From Bryobacterales bacterium (GTDB lineage: Bacteria; Acidobacteriota; Terriglobia; Bryobacterales; Bryobacteraceae): a DNA stretch of 32,377 nucleotides. Positions 1 to 8,092 of this stretch are shown here, in pieces. Each line of letters opens with the position of its first letter. The stretch's first letter is position 1. The notes under the pieces were generated by a model. That model ran no database searches and had not been told where the DNA came from. It saw only the letters and a list, made by a program, of their open reading frames with translations. Location: contig SHUI01000015.1 in NCBI GenBank assembly GCA_009697455.1, forward strand, positions 1 to 32,377, in the 5' to 3' direction. The translations under genes were made by a program, and so were the position numbers.

Positions 1-390
1 CTGCTGGGGGCGCGGGGAAAGCTCGCAAGTTCGATTGCGTCCGGCGAAGAAGTTACGGTCAGTGTCCGGTGCCGATTTCACCGGGACGTGACGGATCCGA
101 TGGTAGGCATTCTGATTCGCACACGAACAGGACTGGACGTCTACGGAACAAACACACGGATCGAGAATCAGCAATTGGGCAGCTTCGCGGCGGGCGAAGA
201 TGCGGTCATCAACTTTAGGTTTGGCTGCTGGCTGGTTCCGCGGGAGTACACGCTGACGGTGGCGACGCAACACGCGGACGGATCGAGCCACGACTGGCTG
301 GACGACGTCGTGGCGTTCGAAGTGGTGGGCCCAGGCGGGCGTGCGGGCGTTGCCGACCTGCGCGCGACGTTGGAAGTGAAGCGGACATGA
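1..390 (+). CDS. Wzt-type O-antigen ABC transporter ATPase, C-terminal domain (partial)
   Basis: The reading frame is open from the first base of the window, so the true start lies upstream and only about the last 129 residues are present. The visible part matches the C-terminal beta-sandwich of Wzt-like ATPases, which binds the polysaccharide cargo: it has the typical string VGILIRTRTGLDVYGTNT followed by an alternating beta-strand pattern and a tail with FEVVG. In the family, this domain recognises the modified end of an O-antigen or similar glycan before export by the ABC transporter. The nucleotide-binding domain is not visible. The TGA stop overlaps the ATG of the next gene (ATGA at 387-390), so the two are probably translated together. 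It could be another beta-sandwich domain, but the G-x-D-V-Y-G-T-N signature makes Wzt_C the best reading. Confidence 0.8.
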   Translation: MLGARGKLASSIASGEEVTVSVRCRFHRDVTDPMVGILIRTRTGLDVYGTNTRIENQQLGSFAAGEDAVINFRFGCWLVPREYTLTVATQHADGSSHDWLDDVVAFEVVGPGGRAGVADLRATLEVKRT

Positions 391-650
391 GCGCGCGGAT
401 CTCCATCAAGGTACATCCCCGTGCCAAGCGCGCGGGCTGCGGGGGGAAGCTTGGCGACGCCTTTAAGATCAACGTCTCCGCGCCGGCTGAGGGAGGCAGG
501 GCCAACGAGGCTTGCACCGCCTATCTTGGGGAGTTGTTCGGCGTGCCCCAGGCTGCTGTCCGAATCCGGACGGGCCTGACGAAACGCCTGAAAGTGATTG
601 AGATCGACGGTATCACGCAGGCCGCGGCGGAGGAGAAACTAAACAAATGA
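387..650 (+). CDS. DUF167 (YggU-like) family protein
   Basis: This 87-residue protein has the size and fold pattern of the DUF167/YggU family. An N-terminal strand carries the characteristic KVHPRAKR segment, followed by FKINVSAPAEGGRANEA, which is the conserved V-x-A-P-x-x-G-x-A-N-x-A core, and then by an arginine- and glycine-containing stretch (RIRTGLTKRLKVIEI). Members are small alpha/beta proteins with no firmly established biochemical function. The start is fixed by ATGA overlap with the Wzt-like gene before it, and its own TGA overlaps the ATG of the M24 peptidase gene after it (647-650). That makes a tight three-gene plus-strand unit. Family membership is well supported; the role is unknown. 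Confidence 0.88.
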   Translation: MSARISIKVHPRAKRAGCGGKLGDAFKINVSAPAEGGRANEACTAYLGELFGVPQAAVRIRTGLTKRLKVIEIDGITQAAAEEKLNK

Positions 651-1819
651 ATGTTGCCGGGATTCAACAGGAACTGCGCCGCCAGGGACTCGATGGCTGG
701 CTCTTCTTCGACCATCATGAACGCGACCCACTTGCATATCGCGTGCTGGGCTTTCAGGTGCCGCGGCTGTCCACGCGCCGTTGGTATTATCTGATTCCAG
801 CGAACGGCGAGCCTCGGGGATTGGTTCATCGGATCGAAAGCGGGATGTTGAACGCGCTCCCTGGAAAGAAGACGTTGTATTCAAGCTGGCCGGAGCAGCA
901 AGAAGGAATCGCAATGCTGTTAGGCGGAGCAAAGCGCGTTGCGATGCAGTACTCACCGATGTGTGCGATACCGTACGTCGCCATGGTGGACGCGGGAACG
1001 GTGGAGTTGATCCGCAGTCTGGGATGCGAAGTGGCGAGTTCGGCGGAGCTGGTCCAGCATTTCGAGGCTCGATGGACTCCGGAGGGCCTTGAGACACACC
1101 TGGAAGCCGGGCGGCGCGTGGACCGCGTGCGCCGTGAAGCGTTCGAAATGATCGGTGAGCGCATTCGCAACGGGGCGCCCGTCCAGGAAATCGAAGTGAA
1201 GCAATACATTCTGAGGCGCTTCGCCGAGAGCGGAATGCTGACCGATCACGGACCTATTGTGGGCGTGAATGCGAATGCGGCAAATCCGCACTATGAACCG
1301 GTGGAAGGCTCGTCGAGCGCCATCCGGGCCGCCGATTTCGTCCTGCTCGACATGTGGGCAAAGCTCGACAAGCCAGGCGCCGTATACTACGACATTACAT
1401 GGACCGGATATTGCGGAACGACGCCGAACGACGAAATGCGTAACGTGTTCGGCATCGTGCGAGAGGCGAGAGACCGGGCGATCGAGTGTGTGATGACCGC
1501 AGTGAGCTCCGGCAAAGCGCTACGCGGCTTTGAAGTTGACGACGCCGCACGGGATTACATTCGCAGCCAGGGGTTCGGTGAGCATTTCGTGCACCGGACC
1601 GGTCACTCGATCGGCGAGGATGTCCACGGGAACGGCGCGAACATGGACAATCTTGAGACGCATGATGAGCGGCGGATTATTCCGGGCAGTGGCTTCTCGA
1701 TCGAGCCGGGGATCTATTTGCAAGACTTCGGCGTGCGGTCGGAAGTGAACATATTCGTGGGTGAAGGCGAAGCGCGAGTGACCGGCGAAATTCAACGGGA
1801 GTTGGTGATCATTCAGTAG
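647..1819 (+). CDS. M24-family metallopeptidase (Xaa-Pro aminopeptidase-like)
   Basis: The 390-residue protein has an N-terminal creatinase-like domain (about 1-145) and a C-terminal pita-bread metallopeptidase domain (about 150-390). The five metal ligands of the family can be placed: Asp235 (LLDMW), Asp249 (YYDITWT), His320 (HRTGHSIG), Glu353 (FSIEPGIY) and Glu366 (RSEVNIF). In M24 enzymes these bind two divalent metals, and many members remove N-terminal residues preceding proline. No signal peptide is seen, so it is probably cytoplasmic. The start overlaps the DUF167 stop by ATGA. Its last 11 bases overlap the end of the convergent pgk gene (1809-1819). The true substrate could be another dipeptide or a small amidino compound. 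Confidence 0.88.
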   Translation: MNVAGIQQELRRQGLDGWLFFDHHERDPLAYRVLGFQVPRLSTRRWYYLIPANGEPRGLVHRIESGMLNALPGKKTLYSSWPEQQEGIAMLLGGAKRVAMQYSPMCAIPYVAMVDAGTVELIRSLGCEVASSAELVQHFEARWTPEGLETHLEAGRRVDRVRREAFEMIGERIRNGAPVQEIEVKQYILRRFAESGMLTDHGPIVGVNANAANPHYEPVEGSSSAIRAADFVLLDMWAKLDKPGAVYYDITWTGYCGTTPNDEMRNVFGIVREARDRAIECVMTAVSSGKALRGFEVDDAARDYIRSQGFGEHFVHRTGHSIGEDVHGNGANMDNLETHDERRIIPGSGFSIEPGIYLQDFGVRSEVNIFVGEGEARVTGEIQRELVIIQ

Positions 1820-2990
1820 TTCGGGCCTCGGTCAGCGCCGTTACGCCTGGCAATTCCATGCCTGAGAGGAACTCGAGCGACGCGCCCCCGCCCGTTGAAA
1901 TATGCGAGATCCGGTCCGCGACACCGGCTGATTTGACGGCCTTTTCCGAATCTCCCCCACCTACCACCGATATCGCTCCCGATTCGGCAACGGCCTTCGC
2001 TATCGCGACCGTACCGCGATCGAACGGAGGTTTCTCGAAGACTCCCATCGGGCCGTTCCATACGATCATCTTCGAAGCCGCAATAATTCCGGCGTAGCTC
2101 GCGACGGTTCGCGGCCCGATGTCGAGCCCCATCATGCCGTCTGGCACCACATCGACGATCTTGAATTCGGCTCCCGCCTGAATCTCCGAGGCTGCGACGT
2201 GATCGACGGGCAGCACAAGCTTGCCGCCCGACGCCGCCATCAATTCCCGGGCGAGGTCGAGCTTGTCGTCTTCCACCAGCGACCTGCCAATCGATTGACC
2301 TTGCGCTTTGAGGAACGTGTAGGCCATCGCGCCTCCAATCAACACGCGATCGACGATCTTCATGAGATTCGCGATGACTTCGATCTTATCGGACACTTTC
2401 GCACCGCCCAGAATCGCGATGCATGGACGAGGGGGATTCTTCGTTGCGAGCGTGAGGTACTTGAGTTCCTGCTCCATCAAGAGGCCGGCGGCGGCTTTCG
2501 GCACATACTTCACCATGCCGGAAGTAGAGGCATGGGCGCGATGCGCGGAACCGAATGCGTCGTTGACGTATAGATCGCATAGAGAGGCAAGTTGCCGCGA
2601 GAACGGATCGGCGTTTTGCTCTTCCTCGGCGTGGAACCGCAGATTTTCAAGGAGCAGCACTTCGCCCGGCGCCGGCTTCATGGATTCAACTTCGGGTCCA
2701 ACGCAATCGGCCGCGATCTTTACCGGCCGTGCGAGCAGCTCTTCGAGGCGCTTCGCGATTGGCAACAGACTCATCTCCGAGTTCGGCTTCCCCTTGGGCC
2801 GGCTGAGATGTGAAGCAAGAATGAGCCCCGCGCCGCGGTCGAGAGCGTACTGGATAGTGGGAATCGACGCTCTGATACGCTTGTCGCTTGTGATTTCCTG
2901 CCCGCCACTCGAGAGCGGAACATTGAAATCGACGCGCACGAAGACACGTTTTCCGTGAAGATCGAGATCCCTGATCGACAACTTTGCCAT
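1809..2990 (-). CDS. pgk: Phosphoglycerate kinase
   Basis: The 393-residue protein is a full-length phosphoglycerate kinase, which transfers phosphate between 1,3-bisphosphoglycerate and ADP in glycolysis and gluconeogenesis. Diagnostic strings are present in order: VRVDFNVPL near the N-terminus (substrate site), [48 protein letters not shown] and the nucleotide-site [12 protein letters not shown]. The family is usually about 390-400 residues, so it is complete. It starts 23 bases after the M20 peptidase gene on the same strand and is probably the last gene of that transcript; the usual gap neighbour is absent. It ends convergently inside the last codons of the M24 gene with an 11-base overlap and no obvious terminator between them. 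Confidence 0.97.
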   Translation of the reverse strand: MAKLSIRDLDLHGKRVFVRVDFNVPLSSGGQEITSDKRIRASIPTIQYALDRGAGLILASHLSRPKGKPNSEMSLLPIAKRLEELLARPVKIAADCVGPEVESMKPAPGEVLLLENLRFHAEEEQNADPFSRQLASLCDLYVNDAFGSAHRAHASTSGMVKYVPKAAAGLLMEQELKYLTLATKNPPRPCIAILGGAKVSDKIEVIANLMKIVDRVLIGGAMAYTFLKAQGQSIGRSLVEDDKLDLARELMAASGGKLVLPVDHVAASEIQAGAEFKIVDVVPDGMMGLDIGPRTVASYAGIIAASKMIVWNGPMGVFEKPPFDRGTVAIAKAVAESGAISVVGGGDSEKAVKSAGVADRISHISTGGGASLEFLSGMELPGVTALTEARTTE

Positions 2991-3013
2991 GATCTCAGGT
3001 TAGCAGGCGGCGC

Positions 3014-4330
3014 TCAGAATTCGCTGCTCAAGACGTCGAAAAAGATGCGGACGCCCTTAAGGAATTCCGAAACCGGAATACGCTCCTGGTCGCTGTGCAT
3101 GGAGCCGGCGGTCGAGAGATCGAGCACCATGGGCGTGAGGCCGTAAGCGGTGAGTCCCTTCATCCGCAGCTTTACCGAATCGGTGCCGTGCGGCACCAGC
3201 ATCGGGGTCACGACGGCGCCTGGATGATGCTTCAGGATGGCCTTACGAATCGCGTCGAACAGCGGCGTGCGGCTGTTGCTTGCGCCAGGATCGTCCGGAA
3301 TAGTTACGAGTTCGATCGAGATTCGAGGGTCGTTAATGCGAGCTTTCATTTCAGAGATGAATTCTTCGGGGTTGACTCCTGGCAGGAGACGGCAATCGAC
3401 TGTCGCCTCACTCGCGGAGGGAATGACATTGATCTTGGGAGGGGAACCCACGCCAGCCGAGAGCGAAGTGAGCGACGCGGTGTTCACCTGAATCGCCGCC
3501 GTGTACTTGTTTTGCGCGAGCGGCGCTCCGATGTTGCGAATCATCTCCGCGACCACCGGATGGGGCTGCTTCGCGCTGGGCAGCGCGATCGCTTTCTGCA
3601 GTGCCGTGATCAGCGTGACGTTGGCGTTGTCCGGGATGGGTTGTGACCCGTGGGCCGCCGTCCCCTTCGCCCGCACGCGCAACCACACACTCAACTTCTC
3701 GCCCACCGCAACTCCGAAGACCAGCTTGTCCTTGGCGAGGATCTCGCGCGTACCGAAACCTCCCTCGTCGAGAACATACTCTGCGTCAATTTCATTGAAG
3801 TGGTTTTTGATCATCCAGCGGATTCCGAGGATACCGTCGGTCTCCTCGTCGGCCGTGGATAGCATCACAATGTCGCGCGCCGGAACGATGCCGGCCTGTT
3901 TCAGCGCGATCAGCGCCATGATGTGCTGGGTGCCGATGCCCTTCATGTCCATGGTGCCGCGGCCCCAAATCAGGCCGTCCCGAATCACGGCGGCGAAAGG
4001 ATCCATTTTCCAGGCGCTGCGGTCGACGGGAACGACGTCCAGATGGTTCAACAGCAAGAGTGGCTTCTTCGAGCGGTTGCGCCCAGGGAGCCGCGCCAGC
4101 AAATTGGTCTGGCCGTTCGGACCGCTGGTGAGCAGGCGAACGGAAATACCGCTCGCTTCCAGCACGCTCTTGACAAGATTCGCGGCTTCCACCGTGTTTG
4201 CGGGCGGATTGATCGATGGGATGCGAATGTAGCTCTGGAAGAAGTCGAGTGCCGACTTCTCGATTCGCGGCCAATCGGGTTCGGCGGCCGGCAACAGCGA
4301 CGCCGCGAGGAAAAGCGTAAGAGGTCTCAT
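3014..4330 (-). CDS. Secreted M20-family metallopeptidase
   Basis: The 438-residue product begins with a short hydrophobic signal sequence (MRPLTLFLAASLLPAAEP), so export is likely. The di-zinc catalytic set of M20 enzymes can be read: His96 and Asp98 (NHLDVVPVD), bridging Asp128 (WGRGTMDMKG), Asp161-Glu162-Glu163 (ADEETDG), Asp188 (YVLDEGG) and a C-terminal His in VPHGTDS. The lid or dimerisation domain sits roughly at residues 215-330, with VRAKGTAAHGS at its start. The family cleaves dipeptides or acylated amino acids. The reading frame stays open upstream to 4540, but that stretch lies inside the preceding kinase gene; the chosen ATG gives an ATGA overlap with the kinase stop (4327-4330) and a proper signal peptide. 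The substrate is unknown. Confidence 0.9.
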   Translation of the reverse strand: MRPLTLFLAASLLPAAEPDWPRIEKSALDFFQSYIRIPSINPPANTVEAANLVKSVLEASGISVRLLTSGPNGQTNLLARLPGRNRSKKPLLLLNHLDVVPVDRSAWKMDPFAAVIRDGLIWGRGTMDMKGIGTQHIMALIALKQAGIVPARDIVMLSTADEETDGILGIRWMIKNHFNEIDAEYVLDEGGFGTREILAKDKLVFGVAVGEKLSVWLRVRAKGTAAHGSQPIPDNANVTLITALQKAIALPSAKQPHPVVAEMIRNIGAPLAQNKYTAAIQVNTASLTSLSAGVGSPPKINVIPSASEATVDCRLLPGVNPEEFISEMKARINDPRISIELVTIPDDPGASNSRTPLFDAIRKAILKHHPGAVVTPMLVPHGTDSVKLRMKGLTAYGLTPMVLDLSTAGSMHSDQERIPVSEFLKGVRIFFDVLSSEF

Positions 4331-5283
4331 TCTTTGAACTCCGGAACGTTTTGTAAGATGGGATTGAGGCCGGCAGCCTGGTAGGCCTGAAGCAGCGCTC
4401 CGGCGGCGGGTCCGAAAACCGGCGGGCCGCAGCGGTTGCCTTCTTCGAGTTCCGTCAGCGCGCGAAACCGCTCTCGCACGGTACTGCTGCGAAACACACC
4501 GCCGATATAAGCGATTTGAACGTCCTCTCCCGTGCGCCAAAGCTGCATGCGGACGGAGGCGCTAAGCGTGGCGAGTTGTTGCGCGGCGGCTTGGAGGATG
4601 CCGGACGCGGCCCGGTCGCCGTTCAACGCCGCCTCATCCACCAGCCTCGAAAACGCAGCGATCCTGGGGCGCGGATATTCAGAAGTGTAGAAGCGGTGGA
4701 GCAAGTCGTTGGCATCGGCGGCTCCGGTTGCCGCGAGCAGCATCGGATGAAGCGCGGTTTGCGGCCCCCAACCTTCCTCGTGGCGAAGTGCGGCGCGAAG
4801 AGCCTGACGCGCGATGTCGAATGCGCCGCCTTCGTCGCCAAACACGTAGCCCCAGCCGCCGGCGCGGGCCGTCCGTCCATCGGCGTTCCGGCCGAAAGCT
4901 ATGGACCCGGTTCCCGCGATCGTGATAACGCCTGGCTTTCCTGCAATGGCGCCCGACAGCGCTATCGCGGCATCGGTTGTGACCGTGAGAAGTGGCGTTT
5001 CGAGAATTTCAGCGAGAATCAAACGCTTGTCCGCCGGGCCGCCGCTCATGCCGAAGCATGCGGCCTCAAAGCGCGGGCGCGCAGTCTGTTGCAGGCCGGC
5101 GTGTTCGAACGCCCGCGACACACATTCCTGAATCGCGCGCATTAGTTTCTCGCGGCCTTCCGACGCTCCTACATGATTGCACGGACCTGCGCTCCCGGTT
5201 CCGAGAACTCGCCCGGCATCGTCGCCGACGAGCGCGGTGGTGCTCGATTGGCCGCCATCAACGCCGAGGTAGAGTCTCATCAT
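4327..5283 (-). CDS. BadF/BadG/BcrA-type ATPase, N-acetylglucosamine kinase-like
   Basis: This 318-residue protein has the ASKHA actin-like ATP-binding fold. The phosphate-1 loop GVDGGQSSTTALV is at the N-terminus, phosphate-2 GTGSIAFG is mid-protein and followed by GWGYVFGDEGG, and the adenosine-side IAYIGGVF is near the C-terminus. Single-domain proteins of this size in the family are usually N-acetylglucosamine or related amino-sugar kinases; the BadF reductase activators carry iron-sulfur cysteines that are not seen here. Two start codons lie in tandem (5283 and 5280). The first gives an ATGA overlap with the stop of the upstream glycosyltransferase gene, and it in turn overlaps the M20 gene by ATGA. 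This context suggests salvage or recycling of an amino sugar alongside glycan assembly. Confidence 0.87.
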   Translation of the reverse strand: MMRLYLGVDGGQSSTTALVGDDAGRVLGTGSAGPCNHVGASEGREKLMRAIQECVSRAFEHAGLQQTARPRFEAACFGMSGGPADKRLILAEILETPLLTVTTDAAIALSGAIAGKPGVITIAGTGSIAFGRNADGRTARAGGWGYVFGDEGGAFDIARQALRAALRHEEGWGPQTALHPMLLAATGAADANDLLHRFYTSEYPRPRIAAFSRLVDEAALNGDRAASGILQAAAQQLATLSASVRMQLWRTGEDVQIAYIGGVFRSSTVRERFRALTELEEGNRCGPPVFGPAAGALLQAYQAAGLNPILQNVPEFKE

Positions 5284-7493
5284 CGAATCTTGTAAAGGCG
5301 CGTCGGTCCGTATTCGCCAATAGCCAACATATCCCAAGCCGCGGCATTCTTGAAATCGCCGGCGCCCAAGTTTTCGTCGTTTACCAGAATGTACCCAACG
5401 CCCCTGGCTTTGAGCTCTCGCGCGGCGGCTCGGCGAAGGCTTCCGGTAATGACAGCATCCGTCATTGCAGGCGCGCTCGAAAGCGTGCGCCAGACGCCCG
5501 TGCCGTCCCGGCCCTCTAGTCTCAGCTTCAGGTTGTATTGATCGTGCGCGCATTCGAGTACAACGCTATCCACGGTCTCCATTCCAGCGAAATCCACTTC
5601 GACGAACATGCCCGGGCCGGCGGTCTGCCAGGACCGCCACCGTGTAACGGGACTATTGTCGAACGCGAGTTGAACGTCCCAGGGAAAAGGCTCTGCCCGC
5701 AGCCGCCACGCAGCCGCCCGTGGGAGTTCGCGGCCGGCATGGAAAATGCGGAACTCGCTCAGGCTCCATTGGTCACTTGTGCCGCTCGCGGCCTGTACGG
5801 CCCGGAGCCCTTTCAGGGAAGCCGCGGGAAACGCGAAGCGTAGGCGCCACGCGGGCGCCCTGTTGGGAAAAATAGCGGACCAAAGAATGTCGCGAAGCAA
5901 CTCGTTCGGCGCGGAACGGTAATCGACCAGTATCTCCCGCGCCGTGTAAGCCTCGGCCGGCGTAGTGAAGGCAAAAACCCGCTCGCCCGGCGGGACCGAC
6001 CTCTCAATCATCCGGGCGATACCGTACTCCTCCATCGCGTAAGTCAGGTACGCGTCCTCGGACTGGATGCGGAGCGCCGCGCGCCAAGGGATGTTGTGGA
6101 GCCGCCAGCAATGCGGATGCCCAAGGACGGCCTGAACCGCGGGCCATGACGCCAGCGCATGAGCGAGCACGAGAACTGCGGCGGCCGCGCCCGATGCCGT
6201 GAGCGTCATCGCCATTGCCAGCGAGAGAAACGGCAGCGCCGGAAGGAGAAAGCGTACGTCGGTGTTTAGAGCATACGGGATGGCGAAGACGGCGGCCGCC
6301 GCGAGAAACCTCCGGCCGTCTTTCCAGCGCAACGCGAGGAGCGCGAGAGGAGCCAGCAGGAACAGAGGTCCGATTACGCCGCCGAGTCTTGCCCCGAGCG
6401 TGGCTTCAAGGGGGAATTCGCGCCAACTGTTCAGAGAGTGACTGCGCATGAACTCACCGTATTCCTTTTCGAACGATATGTGAAAGTACGGGTTCGGGAA
6501 CAGGTTATTCAGGAATGGCGTGAACGGATTCTGAAACCAGAGCGCGTTCCTTACCAGCCAGGGCGTCATGACGAGAAGCGCGCACGCCGAAACCACGGCG
6601 GCCGGCTTGACGATGGAGGCGAAGGTTCGAGGGCGCGTCTTCCAAACAATGAAGCCCAGCGCGAAGGGTACGCACAGAAAGGCCGTGTACTTAGCGGCGT
6701 AACCGAAGCCCGCGAGCAAGCCGATGGGAACGAGTAACGCGGAAGCGCGTTCCGAGTCCCAGATTTGGAGGAGATAGAATAGCGTGAAGGCGACGGCTGC
6801 GACCGCGACATCGTTGTAAGCGCTCGTGCCGGCGATTCCGGTCACCGGCGCGATGTAGAAAAACAGAGCGCCGCAGACGCCAGCCGCGGGAATTCCCACA
6901 CGCCGGGCATGGCAGATCATCAGGAGCGGAAGCGTAACGAGAAACGAGAAGTGGACCATCGATGCCGCCGAGTGCTTGCCGAGCGAGAATGCAAACAAGT
7001 ACAGCATGTCGACGCCCTGCGAGATGGCGGCGTACATGTTGTCGGTAATGGGGACGAGCCGGTGCTCGCGAAGGTACCGCGCGATGAGACCGAGGTGATA
7101 CGTTGCGCCATCGGGGCTGTGCTCCGGCGCCATCGCGTTGAAGAAATAGAGTACAAAGTAGACACCAAACACAGCCACGAAGAGTTTCTTCCATCGCGGA
7201 TTCAGAGGATTCGGAAGTGCGGGCCGAGTGATGGGTGGCCCCCGTTTGACGCGCGAGGCGGCGATGAGAATCACCACTCCCGTCCAAAGGAAGACGCTTT
7301 TTCGGGCGAAGCCGGCGGCAGTGAGCAGGAAAACGATGCTGCTCAGCAATGGCGCGCCCAATACAAACCCGATGAGCGCATGCTCTTCGCGATGGAGGCG
7401 AATAGACAATCCGCGCAGTAACGCGCGCCCGAGCCCGGAGCATACCGCGATGGTGAATGCGGCGCCAAACAGAAGGTAGAAGGCGGCGCGCAT
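5280..7493 (-). CDS. GT-C fold membrane glycosyltransferase with C-terminal discoidin-like domain
   Basis: The 737-residue protein has an N-terminal region (about 1-480) with many hydrophobic membrane helices and a first extracytoplasmic loop carrying HSPDGATYHL (Asp128), resembling the acidic catalytic loop of RgtA/PMT-like GT-C enzymes that use polyprenyl-phosphate sugars. The C-terminal third is soluble. Residues about 590-675 look like an F5/8-type C (discoidin) beta-sandwich, with AFDNSPVTRWRSWQ followed by FVEVDFAGMETVDSVVLEC and a later VWRTLSS. Such domains bind carbohydrate or surfaces. The combination suggests a transferase that acts on a periplasmic glycan or protein. The gene is ATGA-coupled on both sides, to a lipoprotein before it and a BadF-type kinase after it. 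Donor and acceptor cannot be told from the sequence. Confidence 0.75.
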   Translation of the reverse strand: MRAAFYLLFGAAFTIAVCSGLGRALLRGLSIRLHREEHALIGFVLGAPLLSSIVFLLTAAGFARKSVFLWTGVVILIAASRVKRGPPITRPALPNPLNPRWKKLFVAVFGVYFVLYFFNAMAPEHSPDGATYHLGLIARYLREHRLVPITDNMYAAISQGVDMLYLFAFSLGKHSAASMVHFSFLVTLPLLMICHARRVGIPAAGVCGALFFYIAPVTGIAGTSAYNDVAVAAVAFTLFYLLQIWDSERASALLVPIGLLAGFGYAAKYTAFLCVPFALGFIVWKTRPRTFASIVKPAAVVSACALLVMTPWLVRNALWFQNPFTPFLNNLFPNPYFHISFEKEYGEFMRSHSLNSWREFPLEATLGARLGGVIGPLFLLAPLALLALRWKDGRRFLAAAAVFAIPYALNTDVRFLLPALPFLSLAMAMTLTASGAAAAVLVLAHALASWPAVQAVLGHPHCWRLHNIPWRAALRIQSEDAYLTYAMEEYGIARMIERSVPPGERVFAFTTPAEAYTAREILVDYRSAPNELLRDILWSAIFPNRAPAWRLRFAFPAASLKGLRAVQAASGTSDQWSLSEFRIFHAGRELPRAAAWRLRAEPFPWDVQLAFDNSPVTRWRSWQTAGPGMFVEVDFAGMETVDSVVLECAHDQYNLKLRLEGRDGTGVWRTLSSAPAMTDAVITGSLRRAAARELKARGVGYILVNDENLGAGDFKNAAAWDMLAIGEYGPTRLYKIR

Positions 7494-8017
7494 CAGGGCT
7501 TGAACCCCGCGCTGATCATGAGAAGGCTCAACTCCTCACCGTCCGAGGACCGGACGGTCTTGTCCGGCACGGCCGTCAGGATGGCGATTTCTCCCGCCCG
7601 CAGCAGAGCGGGAGGGGCCGCCGTTTCGAAATTCTTCCTTCCCGGTGTCGTGTACCTGACCGTATCGAGGATGTGTCCATTCACGGCGAACGCTATCGTG
7701 ACCGGACCGCCTTTCGCCGTTGCATCGGGAATGACGAAGTCCATGACAAACCGGAAGCGGTCCGTAGCGGGGACTGCGGCCCGGATCGCGGGTCTTTGCC
7801 TCGCCCAACGCCAAAGTCCGCCCTCGACGGCTGGGCCTATGTCTCGGACGATGTATGCGGGTGCGTCGGCGGCGTTCATCTCGATGAAGCTGAGTAACGC
7901 GCTGCCTTCAAGAGGTGGCGGCGGCGGACTCTGCGCGGGCGGCGGGTAGGATCCGGGACTCCGCGCGCAGCCGGCAATAAACAGCATGAGAATGAAAGGT
8001 AGGGCGCCCCAGTGCAA
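7493..8017 (-). CDS. Putative lipoprotein of unknown function, first gene of the glycan operon
   Basis: The 174-residue product starts with a hydrophobic segment ending in a lipobox (LFIAGC, Cys at about residue 17), followed by a proline-rich linker (SYPPPAQSPPPPPLEG) and a beta-rich domain containing VTIAFAVNGHILDTVRYTTPG. This suggests an anchored periplasmic protein. I do not recognise the family. The start is a TTG at 8017: an in-frame stop lies at 8021-8023 upstream, and the only later in-frame ATG would leave too short a signal peptide. A perfect TATAAT lies on the same strand at 8032-8027, about 9 bases before the TTG, and there is no convincing ribosome-binding site, so the mRNA may be nearly leaderless. 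The TGA overlaps the ATG of the glycosyltransferase. Confidence 0.72.
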   Translation of the reverse strand: MHWGALPFILMLFIAGCARSPGSYPPPAQSPPPPPLEGSALLSFIEMNAADAPAYIVRDIGPAVEGGLWRWARQRPAIRAAVPATDRFRFVMDFVIPDATAKGGPVTIAFAVNGHILDTVRYTTPGRKNFETAAPPALLRAGEIAILTAVPDKTVRSSDGEELSLLMISAGFKP

Positions 8018-8026
8018 GCATCAGCG

Positions 8027-8032
8027 ATTATA
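8027..8032 (-). promoter_or_regulatory. Candidate -10 box for the minus-strand glycan operon
   Basis: The minus strand reads TATAAT here, a perfect sigma-70 -10 hexamer, 9 bases before the TTG start of the lipoprotein gene. No good -35 hexamer is seen 17 bases upstream. The divergent copA promoter begins 15 bases away, so the two operons share a very short control region. Confidence 0.5.
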
Positions 8033-8046
8033 GCAGCTCGATCCGC

Positions 8047-8075
8047 TTGACATAGGGGGCAGGGGTATCTAAAAT
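8047..8075 (+). promoter_or_regulatory. Sigma-70-type promoter of the copper operon
   Basis: A perfect TTGACA (-35, 8047-8052) is separated by exactly 17 bases from TAAAAT (-10, 8070-8075). Transcription should start near 8082, about ten bases before the copA start codon. The spacer itself is the first of two G-rich repeats that look like operator sites. Confidence 0.75.
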
Positions 8076-8092
8076 ATAGGGGTAGGGGGTAT
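8053..8092 (+). promoter_or_regulatory. Paired G-tract operator, probable CsoR binding sites
   Basis: Two 16-base direct repeats, TAGGGGGCAGGGGTAT (8053-8068) and TAGGGGTAGGGGGTAT (8077-8092), match at 13 of 16 positions and start 24 bases apart. The first fills the spacer between the -35 and -10 boxes; the second covers the expected transcription start and the ATG. G-tracts flanked by TA ends are the kind of site bound by the CsoR/RcnR/FrmR (DUF156) family, and a member of that family is encoded in this operon, so copper-relieved autorepression is the natural reading. Binding is inferred. Confidence 0.65.
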
